Shown here one piece after another: positions 23,600-37,565 of a stretch of 64,000 bases of DNA. The position numbers were made by a program, and so were the translations under genes. Where the stretch lies: NCBI GenBank assembly GCA_903813345.2, contig CAIIXF020000010.1:1975169-2039168 (forward strand), given 5' to 3'. A model generated the notes under the pieces. That model saw only the letters and a list, made by a program, of their open reading frames with translations, had not been told where the DNA came from and did not search any database. Positions within the stretch are counted from its first letter, which is position 1. Every line of letters begins with the position of its first letter. This stretch comes from Owenia fusiformis (Eukaryota > Annelida > Polychaeta > Sabellida > Oweniidae).

Positions 23600-24890
23600 G
23601 ATGGATTGATGTCCAAAAAGGCAATGTGTACCTTTTACCCCCACCATACAAGTTCTTATATCAAAAACCAGGATCATAACACCAAGGGACATTTATACAG
23701 AAGCCATTACAATATTTATTGAAGAATAAATATAAATTGATCAACCAATACTCATAAAATCAAAAAATAGTTGTAGATACTAGTATTCATACTAGATAGG
23801 GCATTTAGTCTTAGATGATGTAGGAAAGACAATTGTCAGTGTCAAAAGTCCATAAACATATCAGAAGGTCAACATCCATCCGCAAAGCCAAAGTCATAAT
23901 CCATAAAACACAAAATTTTACTATGGTCATCAGAAGAAAACTATGGCTGGCTTCAATCCCTATTTCTCAACCATTAATAACATAGCCGGAATCCACCTAA
24001 AAAGATCACCTAGAATAGGCATGTCATGGAATGAGTGCAAAAATATTGTAAACTTGCACTTACTTTTTAAGCTTACTATGAACTTTTCTTTATTCCGCAT
24101 GGTATATTCAAGTTACAAAGGATTTTTGCAAGATCAAGTTACATTTTGGACATTTATCACTTATCGCTACTCTACTCGTACAACTGATTTTTTGATCCAA
24201 GATCAATAATTAGGAAATCTGATCACAATAATGAACTGCATCCATCCAAACACCGTTTTAGCAATTTGGTATATTTATGTATGTTGGTACAACCAGCTTT
24301 AGGTAAAGATTTACTGAATTGTATGATATAGGATAAAACCAAATCAGGACTGTGGACAAGATCTATAATAATTAACTTATCAAAAATGGCCAACCAAAAG
24401 ATAATCAAATATTTAGATTGCCAGTACATGTAATATTCGTAAGTGCCAAAGGGGAATGACAAAATAGTATTAAAATAAAGTAAGAGATGGGATTTTAAGA
24501 TACTGGTTATTCCTAGTAACAACTTCAGTATTCCAAACAACAATGTTAAACAATTTGGAGAAACGGTGTCTAATGCCCTCCCCAACCACCGATCATAAAT
24601 CCCACCATGCTATTATCACAAGCCAAGACCACTAAGACCATGGGATATTTCAATCATTCTGAGGTCAACACAATACCTCTTATAAAAGATTGATAAAATT
24701 AAACCATGAAATATGTATATGATACAAGCACTTGTGCAAGATTGAGCATTTACCCCCAAATGATGTGGGACAGAAAAAATCAAGTTTCAAAATCCATACA
24801 TCTGTCAAGGGATGAAAACCATTCACAAATCCACTTAAGGGCATCAGAAGAAAACTTGATAAAAACATTTTAGTGATCATATCACAAATC
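23600..24890 (-). repeat. Two decayed family A-related copies
   Basis: About 23612-23700 and 24590-24670, read on the minus strand, give TGTCCCTTGGTGTTATGATC and ATATCCCATGGTCTTAGTGG, matching the start of family A. About 23815-23950 and 24758-24860 match each other (GATGTRGGA, TCCATACA, CATCAGAAGAAAAC). AAGTGCCAAAGGGGAATGAC near 24441 matches the family's other end. The 120-codon minus-strand open frame at 24223-24585 lies across this repeat and is not convincing as a gene. Confidence 0.5.
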
Positions 24891-27800
24891 CGAAAGGAGA
24901 ACCTCTATAGATTCAAAAGATCAAAGGGACGAATTTATCATATCTGCTTTCATTCATTCACTTTATTCACTAGGTTTTACCTGACTGACTAACATCAGTT
25001 TTATTGATAAAATGATATTAATACAGGGGATTGTTCATTTTTGATTACATTAGAGTTATCTAATTTCATTGATGCTTTGATGATACATACCATGGGAAAA
25101 CATGTGACTAACCTTATTTGATCAATCACTCCATCACTACTACATGTTTGTGAACAATTTTACTTAAAACAACACTTTTAGAAATGTCTGATTTGGAGTA
25201 AAAGAACACTGTGAGAGCATGTTAAAATATAATCAAAAAGTAATGGTTGATAACAATTTCTACACTACATATATAAGATTACTTTTGTGTAATGAAGGAT
25301 GGTATGATGTGTTTTAATAAGAGATGTGTGTTCTGTGTTGTTGAAAAAAGATTGACTAATATATTCCTCTGTGGCCAAACTTCAAGAATACCTAGGTTTA
25401 TTTGCATGTATTAGTACCCAAAGGGCTCTGTGGAAAAGTACTCACCCAAAAATATCATCTGTTTAATAAATTCTGGAAGAAGTTCCATTTTGGAGTTTGG
25501 ATATACTATCCCTCTGGTAATGGCTTCCTGGAAAGTTTAAACCCTATCATTTATAAGAAAATACCAATTTTATGTATTTTGGTATCTCTTTTTGTGAAAT
25601 GATTGATACTGAGGATATTTCGTATATGAACACAATACATTTGTATGTTCAATAGTTTCAATAATGTCATGTCAAATTGACTTTTGATTACTTGGATACA
25701 ATTTATAGGGCTACATTATAAAATGTTATATTATGTTTCTTTGAAATTGTTTTGTATGTTTGCAACTCACATAATAAATCTTATAGGTCCGTAAACAATC
25801 TATATTATAAGGTTATGATATCTATAGATTATCAATACAAGTCAAATGTTAAGCCAAACCTTTTAATGAAAATGATTAAAATCCATTGGTGGTGGTCTAA
25901 TATTCCTTGTATACATGTGGTTCCATCGATGTATGTCTTTCCATAATATACCAGTTATAAATCAGCGTAAGTGGAGATGTAGAAAAAGTTTCATTATATT
26001 GCAATCATGTCCCTGGTTGTTTTTGCTTCAGACTTTCAATATTCTTTGCTTATTTAAATAATCCTCTCTAAACAGTGGCACTTCCCAATGTCTACATCCA
26101 ATCGGAGTCACAGTTATTATTAATTAGTATTGCTGGTTTAATTACTATTATATTGTACCTCATTGCAGCCATAAACCTATAATCTGTAGTGGAGATAATT
26201 CTCTCCTGGATCACACGCAGTGTGAATAGTAATACAATTGGATCCCATTATACGCTGATCAATTTAGTTACCCCTCAATATGTATTATTTCATGGATGTC
26301 TTAGTTTGTGTCACTCACTGGCATATGAGGCATGTCTAGCTGAGCGTCAACTGTTTCTGCTACTTAAGCTGTGGCAAATTCCTATTTTGACACATTAATG
26401 TTACCCTTCATAGAAATATTAACTGGGGACATTTGGTTCTCTTGCAAGGGTACATCATGTCAAAGTCAGATTTTCTCTTCACTTTGTATAAAGTATGTAT
26501 TCATTAGACATACAGTTTGTTATATGATTGGAGTAGTTTAGAAAGCACTTTACGAGGATGGACACAAAAGCCGCAATATATCCTAATACTATTGTTCAAT
26601 TTAGGTTAAACGTTCAAGGAGCAAGAAAAACTGTGACCATGCTTTTATGATGTTCCTCTCAAATTTTCCATAAAATTCTTCTACATTTGAATGACTGAGT
26701 ATGTAAAAATCATCAACCTAAAGTCCTTTCTACTGCTAATCAGACCTGTCTTTGAATTCCATAAGGTCGTATTAGCTTTCAATAACATTTTCTGCAAAAC
26801 AAACACCTAATAGGTAGTGTATACATAAAATGTTTAATAATTGATAGTCTTGTTAGTCACTGGGGATACCACTTGTCTCCGAGATGCTACATTTTAAGAA
26901 TTATGTTGCTGTTGCTATGGTAAAATGTAAAAATGCAGATTTCTGGGTAGCAGCTTAATGCACTGTTTTCTTTTTGGAGTAATTTCGGTTTGCCTAATTG
27001 GATAGGTTTCTAGCTAACAGTGATATGTCAATTGACTGTATTAGTTTTTGGATATGCTCTACTTAAGCTCTTGTTTTTTGCCTTGCTTTTAAGCAGATAC
27101 AAAATTACTCCTTTGGGTTTTTCAGTAGAAATGTTTTATACATATTTTTCAATTTTAAGAAGTAAAAAATTATTGCAAAAATTCTTAAAGTGGTAATGTA
27201 TGATACTAAGTTAATTCTTATACAATCATGATATTTTTTAGCATGAATGACAAAGGGGGTAATAGATGCCTCTTCTTCATGGCGATCAAAATTTTGTTTC
27301 ATTAGCAAAAATTTGAAAATTTCAGGGAATATGTCAGCTTTTCCTCACAAAGAAGGTCAAAAGTTTGAGCTTTATTGATCCTTTACTTTTCATCTATCCT
27401 CAATTTAAAGTATAAGTACCCACTCACTTGGTTTTTAAACCAAATTCTGTTATTTATCTTTGGCTTGAGCTCTATTGAAAATGGCGGCCATATCAGGCAC
27501 ATATTCTTCTCATCCTAGATATAATACCAACCATGGATCATTTATTCATTTTGCCACTCTCAAATTGTATTTATGGCATTCATTCAAGGTGTTATGTGTC
27601 CTTGAGTACAATTTGATAGCCTTTCTTTATACAACATGTAGTAGGTGATCATAATGTTCTTCGGTTCTTTTTATCCTTGCTTTGGTAAATACCTGATCTG
27701 TATCATTAAGTTAAATTGGGATCACAAATGCACAATGCTGTGTTTGTTGAATGTACGATAATCAGTAGATATTTGGCAAGGGTCTATTTAGTAGGACTTA

Positions 27801-28430
27801 AAGTCATAAAACATTTGTCTGTTGAGGGATCTAATTTGCATCTTACCAGAACTGATGTATTCTCACCATGTCTGCATTCACGAAATGAAATATGAACCAA
27901 GTTGCAGTTAACTCCCCAAGTTAATATGGTTGATAGTTTCACAAAAGGTGATCCTCTGATGAATGTAATGTTCAGCTTCAGATTATTTGAATCAGAAATT
28001 GTTTTTTGCCAGAGCTTAAGAAGCACCTAAATCATTGAATAATTACCCTGGTAACTTCATGCATGCAATACTAATATTTTTAATCTCAGGAATTTTGTCA
28101 CCATCACAGTTAATGGCATTGGTTGCTGCCTCGCCGTAATCTTTTATGCTTTAAACAGTGATTTGATAAAAATCAATTTTGTGATCTGCCCAATGTAATA
28201 CACACCCACATTGGCGCATTTAGAGACAATGAAACACATCACCTCAAAGTAGATTAATGAGTTACAAATAACTTAAAATTGTAACAGATGATGTAGCAAT
28301 TCACTTAAAATAAAATCTCAGGTGTCTCTTAGCAATGTTTTAGTAAATGGATGTTCACCCTTTGACATTTTAATGGACTTTTGAATGTGTGTTGTATGCC
28401 TATATCATTTGAGGCTACATGCTCCATCTT
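24891..28430. other. Non-coding stretch, nothing recognised
   Basis: About 3.5 kb without a supported gene, array or inverted-repeat element. One isolated ATGGCGGCCAT-type motif lies near 27481; by itself it is not enough to call the TGGC element. Confidence 0.45.
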
Positions 28431-28830
28431 ATGACTTCAGTATGAATGAAATGTCCCTTGGTGTTCTGGTCCTGGATTGTGATATTGGTTCTCGATTGGA
28501 GGGGGGAGGGGGATGTTAGACATTGTTTCTTTTCACCTTAGATCATGGTTTTGGGATATATATGGTCTCCTTTTCTTATGACAGATTTACACTTACAGTT
28601 TGCTTTTCTTGTTGGGTTTCCTTAAAGTTTTTAGTCACCCTTCCCTTTTGGCATTTGTGCTTATATATTATATCAAATGTCCCAATGGTCTTGTGGATTT
28701 ATTAATGTCCCGTGGTCCTGTGATTTTCGATTATGATATTGATTCATGAATGGAGGGGGAGGTTATTATTAGGCATTGGATCAGACTTTGCGATATTGTG
28801 GATTTGCTTTTGATTGGCACTGTTCATTTT
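28431..28830 (+). repeat. Family A dispersed repeat, best copy
   Basis: Begins ATGACTTCAGTATGAATGAA and runs with a copy at 37321 at over 90% identity by eye for about 240 bp. A second partial unit follows from about 28675 (TGTCCCGTGGTCCTGTGATT, GGAGGGGGAGG, TTAGGCATTGGATC), so the family can occur in tandem. Fragments in both orientations occur at 1008, 7729, 8890, 13395, 16915 and 23600-24670. No poly-A tail, inverted ends or pol III boxes were identified, so its class is unknown. Confidence 0.85.
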
Positions 28831-31008
28831 CTTGATGTGTTTTGCTTTGTTCTTTTTCATTTTGACACTTAATTATTTTGTTCTCGTGTTGAAACATTAT
28901 TGAAAATTGGTAGCGTATATCTGCAGTTGTTGAACAACAATGTCCTGACAGTATATCTTCGTAACGAGCTGAGTAAGGTTTATCACTGACTCATTTATCA
29001 AACACCTTCCATTGCATTAATGTTTCTGTCTCACTACTTTATTTATGATCATAGATTCAAAATTAGTTAAATTGTCACTATAGAGGACAAGTTTTACCAT
29101 GCGATTATGTATTTATGAATAAGTAGAAACTCATCTTAAATGAAACAATAGCACCAAAAAGTCCAAAAAGTAAAACAATCAATAAACATCTTTCTTTTTT
29201 CAACGTAAATTGTAAATGTTTAGAACTGTCTATTATATACATGAACTTTGTCTTTAAGGGAGGTCTATCATCTAATGTAAAATAGTGGGGGGTTTGAAAA
29301 AACACCTTCTGATAAGAACATAATCTGATCATGCTAGTCTTAAACAAGACTTACTGATCATACAAAGCTTGCATCTTCATCAGAACATACAGCTGTGTTA
29401 TCAAGTTGTAAAACAGCTAGCAGTAGAAAAATCAACACTGGTCTGATCGGTTTATAATAATTATATTGATTGTTATGCTTCCTATAAACCCTCATTTCAA
29501 CAGTATCATTTTTCATATTAACGCACTGGGACATTTTTTACCAGTAATGTAGTTTCCTGAATTCCTTCCAGAAAATAAAAATGAAATTTTAGCCATTAAT
29601 CCATTTACAGTATTATCTAAAATTCAATCAGATGCTACGTGTTAAGATTTCTCAGTGTTCACATGATTTATCACATTTATACTGCAAATCTTCTTCTGAT
29701 GATAAATAAAGATTATGTATTCAAGAAGGATTTATGTTTTATCTTTGGTATCAATACTATAACTGATGGAGTTCCGAAGGGAACTAAATGAATGATAAGC
29801 TGTGATATGCCCATATACAATTTCAACTACATTATCTGAAAACAACATACATGGGCGTTTCAAATTTTCACACATGGTTCATTGTAAAAAGTTCTAGAGC
29901 TGATTAACTTTTCAGTGGCCATCTTGCATTCTGGTGGCCATTTTGGAAGTTCTTAGATTAATCTTGTCATCACGATTCCAGGAATACTCCCCAATTATTT
30001 CTTATCATATGTTGATACATGGAATACAGTGCTTCTTAATTTTAACTACATGGCCTTTCTCATTTCAACATTTAATTGACATTTAAGGCTTTAACATAGA
30101 TATCTATTATAGCAGTAGATCATAAGAATAAAATACAAAAGATGGAAATTAGTACATTGAAATGTTCTTCAGCTCAAACCAATTAATACAGAGTAGTTTA
30201 TTTCATTTTCCAATATCAAACTGAAGAACTTCGGCAAAATACGTCGGTTTGTCAAAATTAAAGCCTCCAAGACAACTTTTGACATTAATGCTCTATTGAT
30301 TCAGTTAGATTTTCTCTTTGAGATGTTTTCACTGTGATAAGCACATACAACTATCATCTAACTATATTTTATATACAAATTAGAGAGAGTTGCATATATA
30401 AGTTGAATGTGAAATCAAAGTAATTGGAGGCCCAGCAGTATGTTTTTTAATTACATTATCTGTTCATTGTTGCTTCATAGTAAGAAATTCATGTTATTGG
30501 AAAACTCAAAGGAGACAAAAATATATCAGTGAGACTCATATTACGTATGTGGAGATCATATGTCCTCAAGAAAACCGAGATGCTGAAATTCTGATAAGAT
30601 GTTCAGATCATTTTACTAAAATTTACTAAAATGTACATGATCTTTAGAAACATACATCTTAATGCTTTTTAAACCATCACTAATTAAGGTTACTTGGTTT
30701 TTCTAGGAAACTTAATCCAAGGTTTGTTTTTTTCTTTTCAATATTATTTAACGGTATAACATTTGCATAGAAGAAATGAAATCCATATCCTTTTTCCGTA
30801 ATAAGGATAATGACATATAAAAAAATCAAATCAGGATTATGAGAAAAATTACCTTAACAGTACAATGAAATATATGGATCTCAAGTTGTATTCTATCTGA
30901 AACGCTATTATTAGTTATTGTAGAATAAAGATAGGTTTCATTTTAACCAATCTTACATAAAATTGAGTGCACCCACTCACCTTTTTGATTGCAGTGATGC
31001 ATTTAAGG
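28831..31008. other. Non-coding stretch, nothing recognised
   Basis: No supported feature. A TGGCCATCTTGC, TGGTGGCCATTTTGG pair near 29935 may be a small TGGC-element remnant. Confidence 0.4.
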
Positions 31009-31165
31009 AATAAATAATGATAGGCCATTCAATATGGTGAAATTCAGCACGAGTTGGACAGAATGTTGTACAAAGCACGAACCGAAGGTGAGTGCATTTG
31101 TACTAACATTCTGTCCAACGAGTGCTGAATTTCACCATATTGAATGGCCTATCATTATTTATTCC
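31009..31165. repeat. Near-perfect 66-bp-arm hairpin
   Basis: The arm at 31009-31075 (GAATAAATAATGATAGGCCA onward) is answered by its complement at 31099-31165. About 43 bp match perfectly from the outer end, then there are two mismatches and one indel. The loop is about 23 bp. The transcript would form a strong stem. An open frame at 31034-31348 runs through it and is a by-product. Confidence 0.93.
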
Positions 31166-31573
31166 GATTCAAACATAAAAATTAGTAAAAGCCGTGTCTG
31201 TGGAACGGGCATGAAGGAAGAATACGCATGCTGTCAAGATTCTGAAGTCGGCCGGAAAAATTTTAGAATTTGTTTGGGCTGTTCTATTTTACTCCCCGTT
31301 TTAGATTTTATACGGTGTATAAACTTGAAGTCAGCCATAGTTAAATAGTTACAGTAGTTACGGAGGGAGTAAAAAAGAACAGCTATCCCCGGACAGAGCC
31401 CCAGATGTGCAGCTGAGATGTGACGTCACTCAAAACAATGCAAATTGCAGATTGAATAGAGCATGGTCGTGCATCTATGGAGAATTAGAGAACGTTCTAT
31501 ATTGGCTATGCTGCATTCTGATTGGTTGAGAAATTCGAATAAAGCACGGTCATGTTTGAATATTAAATAATGT
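31152..31573. mobile_element. Inverted-repeat element, about 420 bp
   Basis: CATTATTTATTCCGATTCAA on the left and, on the minus strand, CATTATTTAATATTCAAACA on the right form inverted ends of about 25 bp with small gaps. The left end overlaps the outer tip of the 66-bp hairpin, as if part of the element had been duplicated in inverted orientation. It includes ATTCTGATTGGTTGAG near the right end and a full TGACGTCA. No target duplication was established. Confidence 0.5.
31421..31428. promoter_or_regulatory. Full CRE-type palindrome
   Basis: TGACGTCA within GTGACGTCAC, the consensus for CREB/ATF-type bZIP factors (established knowledge). There is no gene nearby to regulate, and it lies in a presumed MITE, so function is doubtful. 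Confidence 0.25.
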
Positions 31574-34486
31574 AAAAACTATGTGATTTGGCATGTTGTA
31601 GTATTCAAGAATGAACACCCTATGGAATGTGAGAAACTCATTCTCATTTATCAACTTTCCTCTTTATCTAATGCTCGTGAGGGCAGAGATAGTACAGCCT
31701 GTTGATCCCGCAATGTGAGAAACTGCATTAATATCTGTCTATTGTTTTAAAGTAAATGGCACTGTAGCCTTGTCTATGTGTATTAGTGATATCATTATTC
31801 CAAAGAGTAATACACTACCAGACTATTGGTGATATACAATCTCCTCAATAAGTTTAACGACCAGAATTTTCGAATTTCTTATCAAAGCCGGGTTCATATT
31901 TAGCGACTTATTAAAGGGCCATTCTCGGGTTTGGAGAACAAAGTTCATCACTCTAATTAAGCGTTATCCCTGCTTGGGAGAAATTTAATTTAATATAGAT
32001 TCGAATGTCTCCTTTTGAATAGTCATAATTTAATTTAATTTGGGTGATATTTCTAGAATTTTTATAAAAAAATTATTAGCACAGTAATCGAAAATCGAAA
32101 AATCAAAATTTTATTGAATCGGTCTACTGCACCATTATCCCTGCTTTGGACAATTGTGATATTATTATATCTTATAGATTTAAATATATACGTATCTCTA
32201 TTGAGATTTCTTCAAACCGAGGCTTGTCCTTTGCCTTAAATGTCTTAACTACATGTATTGTATTTAAGAATTTGGATTCAAACTGCCATTTGCCAAACTA
32301 ATAGAGGGAAGTGTACATATATGTCTGTGCAGTTTCCATGTAGAAGATAATGAGTGAACCACAAATACCTATGAGGGCAAATAATTTAATGAAGCCAATT
32401 TTTCTACAGAACACACCAGAAAAATTACAAAACCAATACAGATAAGAGCAATTTAGTCAACTGTACCACTGTCAATGTTCTAAAATTATTTAGACAATAT
32501 TGGTTTGGGTAACATAGGGATTTTGGAATGAGTTGAATTGATTCTACTATTGTAGAATCTTTAGAATAATTTAGTGATGATACATTTGGGCATCCTCTGT
32601 CTAATGTAATAGATCCCAGAACACCACAGAACATAAAACTGATAGATGATTTACCATAAAATGCATCTTTATTTGCAATTTTATGTCACACATTAAGCAT
32701 AGAAATGACAGGATTAAGCAAAGGAATTAACATGGTAATAGTTTAATCTTTTTATGACCCGAAAGGTTGTGTTGTCAAGGTGTCTTGGTGCATTTATAAA
32801 TTAATGATTACAGGTTAAACAGAACAGATTCATAAGCTTCATTGACAGCTCTCAAAGTTTTTTGAACTATTGAGGCATGCTCTGTTGATTGAAAGTAGTT
32901 TTCGGTTTTAATGCACGAGTAAGTTTCTCACACATTCCTTTAAAGATATCTCACCAGTTCCCCAGTATTAAGTGAAGACATTTCTAGTAACTTTTTACAT
33001 TTTGTTGGACTTTGGGACATTTGGAAACATCAAATCACATGAGACAATATGTATTCAGTTCAAACAAGCTCAAAACAATTAATTAATCAGACCATTTAAT
33101 TAACTGACTCTGTACAATTCTACTACTTTCCCTAATCTAAGCATAACAGATGACTCTTACAAAAATGTTGGAGCCTTAATAAAATACAAAAAGTAGTAAT
33201 AAACTTGTAGAAATACTATTTCTGAAGGAGAAATTGTTGCCAGAGAAAAATTCATGCTGTCAAATTAAATCGTATCCATCATGACGAACAAATTCGAGAG
33301 ATATAGAGACGCTTTGATTTCAATTCATTCAAGAATGCTGAATGATTCAGGTTATGTCAAAATTATATTACATTCTGATTTGAAATTTACATCAACCTTC
33401 AAAAATTCACATTTTGAAACATATATGTTTATTACATGTATTTTATTTTTTGTTAAAAAGCCATATTTAAATCTTAGATATGAGGTATCACAATTAATTG
33501 AAGAAGACATATTTTTCACTGGGATTTGTGTGAATTTGCAATTGTCTGTTATTCATTCTTGCCTTTAGCATAACTGTGTGAACCCAATATCTAGAGCATT
33601 TTCTTTACTTTTCAAGTGTTCTTTAGTTATTGAATTTCAGTGTTTATCAGTGACTTCAACTTCCTCTTTTTATGAAAGTGCTTTAACTTGTTCTTTACAA
33701 TAAAGACATGCTATAGATCTTTGAAAACAATACATTTGATCAATGTACATGTAGGCTTGTTTTTAATGCATTGACATCACTTTATCTACATGAATATAAG
33801 TGAGGAAGAATACAGGATAAATGATTTTTGGTTCCCACAGTGAGCCTTTAGATAACTTAGGCATCCATCCAGTTGTCCATCCATTCATCTGTGTGTCTGT
33901 CCATCAGTCCATACATCAACATGGTGGTGGAATAAAGTATTTCATAATAATTTCATAATGTTCTGTCTTTAGACAGAGCATGATAGTAGTATTAATCTAC
34001 AAACACCCTCATGTAGCATCTAATTTGTTATATTTTAGACCCAGCTTACGAGAGACTATTGCAGTGTTGTATATTGGAACTGGGAAGACAATTGTGTGTA
34101 TAATGCTTTTGTGATACAGCATTATTAGAAAGTGTACCCAATTTCATTCTTCCATCTTTAACATTAGCAACATTTACTGTCAATTCAGTTTTCTGCATGC
34201 TGTGGTCGTTACATCAATATATCCTCATTGGTTTCAATCCCAAGTCCAATTAAGGCATTCACAATCAATCAAATGTACATATATCTATCTTATTCTTATC
34301 ACATATCATTGTTATTGGACTTCTGGGACATTTTTGTTCACAGCAGAAAAAGGGTATTCACTCGTTGGAAGGATTTATTGTAATCTTTTTTTTCGAATAG
34401 CATAAAAGGACTTAATCTCAGCCTTGCTAGTAAGTTAAAAAGCGTTCAAAATTATGCAAATAAATAAAACTTACCGTGTAACCTCC
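31574..34486. other. Non-coding stretch, nothing recognised
   Basis: About 2.9 kb without a supported feature. A 95-codon open frame at 33281-33568 (MTNKFERYRDALISIHSRML start) has an ordinary composition in its first half but no recognised domain and no flanking splice evidence. Confidence 0.4.
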
Positions 34487-34665
34487 ATAAAAACTGATTT
34501 ATTTTATGGTAAATAATGGACATCATACCGTACAAGAAAACTTTTTATAAAAACTGATTTATTTATGGTAAATAATGGACATCATACCGTACAAGAAAAC
34601 TTTTTATAAAAACTGATTTATTTATGGTAAATAATGGACATCATTCCGTACAAGAAAACGTTTAA
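34487..34665 (+). repeat. 59/60-bp minisatellite, 3 units
   Basis: Three tandem units starting ATAAAAACTGATTTATTTAT and containing GGTAAATAATGGACATCATA, CCGTACAAGAAAACTTTTT. The first unit has one extra T. They are almost identical, so recent. Confidence 0.93.
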
Positions 34666-37320
34666 TTTTACAACATTAAAATTGTGGTGTTGCCAGTTTT
34701 TATCACTGACATAATAGTGATGTAACTATGTTAAAGTTCAAGGTCAAGGGGAGTAGGTCCTCCAAGCCATTATTTTGGCTAAAAAGATTAACAACCATTA
34801 TTGTCAGAAAATATTGTTGTTTGGAATTGTATTCTTTTTTATTTCCATTCAATATCCATGAAGATTATATCATATAAAATGTTTGGATAATCCTATAATA
34901 ATCCTTGAATGTTCATGCTCACTTTATATTCAAATGGCCAAGATTCCCTTGTGAATACAGTGATAGAATAGAGTGCTTTTATAAAATCAATGTTGACTGA
35001 TAATCACATACTTGTTGGGTATATCGGAGTTGATATAATACCACTTACTTCATGCTGGTAAAATTTCTATTCGTTTTCATCAGAGCTAGGTTCAGGCACA
35101 TAATGTGTCTCAATGGTCGCATCTTGTTTTAAGTAATGATTACTGGAATTATTCCATTAGGTTTCATTGTTAAATAAACATACAAAAAAGGAACACGGGA
35201 AATGTTTACTCCATAAATATTTCATTATGTTACTTAAATAAATTTCTAGAATAAACTGACTCAAAAAGTATGGCATTTATATGTGATCTTTATTTTATTT
35301 TGTTTTATTAGTTGAATAAAACATTCAATTATTTTCATTGTAGTATATCATCTGCAAATCAAAAAACATTTTGGGAATCATTTGATAAAAGCAACAGTCA
35401 TTGGGCCAGTAAATAATACTATAACACTACATAATTGTTACTTCCAAAAAGTGAAGACAGTCTAAATTAGCTGTTAGCATTTAGTTTAAGAAAATCAGTG
35501 TAGCGGAAACATAGTGGTATAACGAATGAGCTGACAAGTCTAGGCGCAAAGACAGTACTTTTAATGATAAATTAGAGGAAGAATTGACTATTTATCATAC
35601 ATGGTTGGTCATCTTTAGAGAAGCTGACATAAACATGCAGGACTTGTTACCATTGGGAACATTTTGAGACATTGATCAATACAGGCAGATTTCCTCGACA
35701 TTTTTTACAACCTCGCTTAAGCTTGCTAATTAGCAAGGAGTGTAGAGAAGATGAGACTCACAAATTGTTTGGTGTTACATTTCTGCGGACCGCTGTGAGT
35801 ATAGTAAAACAATGGATGTCAGAAGAGACCGCATATGGGAAAATAAAGAGACAGGCCATTAATAACCTTTTTACAATCAGCCCAATTATTTTTATAAAAA
35901 TCCCTTTTCCTACCAAAAAATCCTAGCAATTATTCTTATTTTTTTCTTTTGTCAACAGAACGCATCCTCTGTGTAATTTCGCTGTTATAAAGAACAACTC
36001 AAAATACATTTATTGTTTTACAACAATGTAAAATTGATTTAAGTTCTTTCTTAAGGATAGTTTTATATGTATTTATTTTTGAAACCTATGTATACCTGTG
36101 TTTGTGAGAGTATCTGAATGCATTTTGATTATTTAAATGCCATTGTCTTATTGCTTGTTGTCTTCATCATAAAGTTTCATAAAAACATTATAGATTTGAG
36201 ATCATGACAGCAATTATGAGTTATCGAGTTACATAATCAATGAAATATGTTATAAATTCAAATATATTATTCATACGCCAATGTATATTTTGAGTTGTTA
36301 TTTCATTTGCTCTCATTTGACAGTGTTACCTGATGATAATCATCAAATATGTATACTCAAGTGCCAGATTGACAACTTTATCAATAGTTCTTGTTGAAGA
36401 GTCATTCAGGTGTGAGATAGCATATGTCTTATAGATCTATTAATATACAGCAGCTAATCATTGGATGAGTCAACACGTCAAATAGGACTAAAAGATATAA
36501 GTGACATCTATTCTTATAGACTGAGTTTAAGTAAAATTTAAATCCTCATCCTTTACAACAATGTACTGGAAATTATCTTTGTATATAGTATTTTTGAATT
36601 ATACTATTGTTGTTCATCAATTTTATGTAATTATTTGGTTTATAAACAAAATAAAATGTTGAGATTTACATTTTCGATGTATTCACTGATGAAGATTTAA
36701 CACTTATAAACATATTACGTATATGGTTTATGGTATTTGCATTGTTTTCTCCAGATGACTTCCTTCATGTTTCTTTTTCATGGTAGCAAATAATCATTAA
36801 AACTACTACAAGATAAATGACCTACAGCCTCCAAATGGTCATTTTTAATCCATTGAATCATTAGATCAATGTCCAGTCTTACCAAAAAAGAAGAATCAAA
36901 TATAAAAAGGAACCTTTCCATGAATCTATTATTCTGTGAAAACTAAAGATGGCTCCCGCATTTACAATTTACAAGTTTTGGCCCTTTGTGAAAGAAGTAA
37001 ATCAAATATTTGATTTTTCACTCACTTTATCTCTGCCTACAAGTTTTATTGTTTTTCTTGCAACAATTGTTGATGACTAAAGTACATTGATATGTATCAT
37101 TGGTCCACTGATCAAACATCAGTACATTGAGCCAACACAACAGATCATGTTATTTTAACCAAACTTCAAAACATCCAAATATAAAACTATCTTTCGTTTT
37201 TATCCCACATCATTTGAGACTGAATACTCTATCTTTTATGAGTTCTAGTATCTACAACTATTTTTGATGTTATGAGTATTGGCTATCAATTTTTTCAATT
37301 TTTCTTCAACATGTATTGTT
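34666..37320. other. Non-coding stretch, nothing recognised
   Basis: No supported gene. An 84-codon open frame at 35672-35926 shows no recognisable domain. TTCAAGGTCAAGG near 34737 matches a nuclear-receptor half site, but a single match is not informative. Confidence 0.4.
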
Positions 37321-37565
37321 ATGACTTCAGTATGAATGAAATGTCCCTTGGTGTTCTGGTCCTGGATTGTGATATTGGTTCTCGTTTGGAGGGGGGTGAG
37401 GATGTTAGACATTGTTTTTTTTCACGTTAGATTATGGTTTTGGGATATATAAGGTCTACTTTTCTTATGACAGATTTACACTTACAGTTTGCTTTTCTTG
37501 TTGGGTTTCTTTTAAGTTTTTAGTCACCCTTCCTTTGGCATTTGTGCTTATATATTTACATATAA
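37321..37565 (+). repeat. Family A dispersed repeat, second good copy
   Basis: Matches 28431-28670 nearly base for base: ATGTCCCTTGGTGTTCTGG, TTGGAGGGGGGTGAGGATG, GACAGATTTACACTTACAG, TGCTTTTCTTGTTGGGTTTC, CATTTGTGCTTATATATT. The shared left limit is sharp at ATGACTTCAG; the right limit is at TTATATATT. The high identity indicates recent spread. Confidence 0.85.

Noticed and set aside
24223-24585. 120-codon minus-strand frame
   Set aside because: It overlaps family A repeat fragments and has the hydrophobic composition expected of AT-rich non-coding DNA.
31034-31348. 104-codon frame with several Cys
   Set aside because: It runs through the hairpin loop and one arm, and no domain is recognised. 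A hairpin-crossing frame is unlikely to be a gene.
34730-34750. TTCAAGGTCAAGG as a nuclear-receptor response element
   Set aside because: A single half-site match is expected by chance in 64 kb, with no gene or second site nearby.
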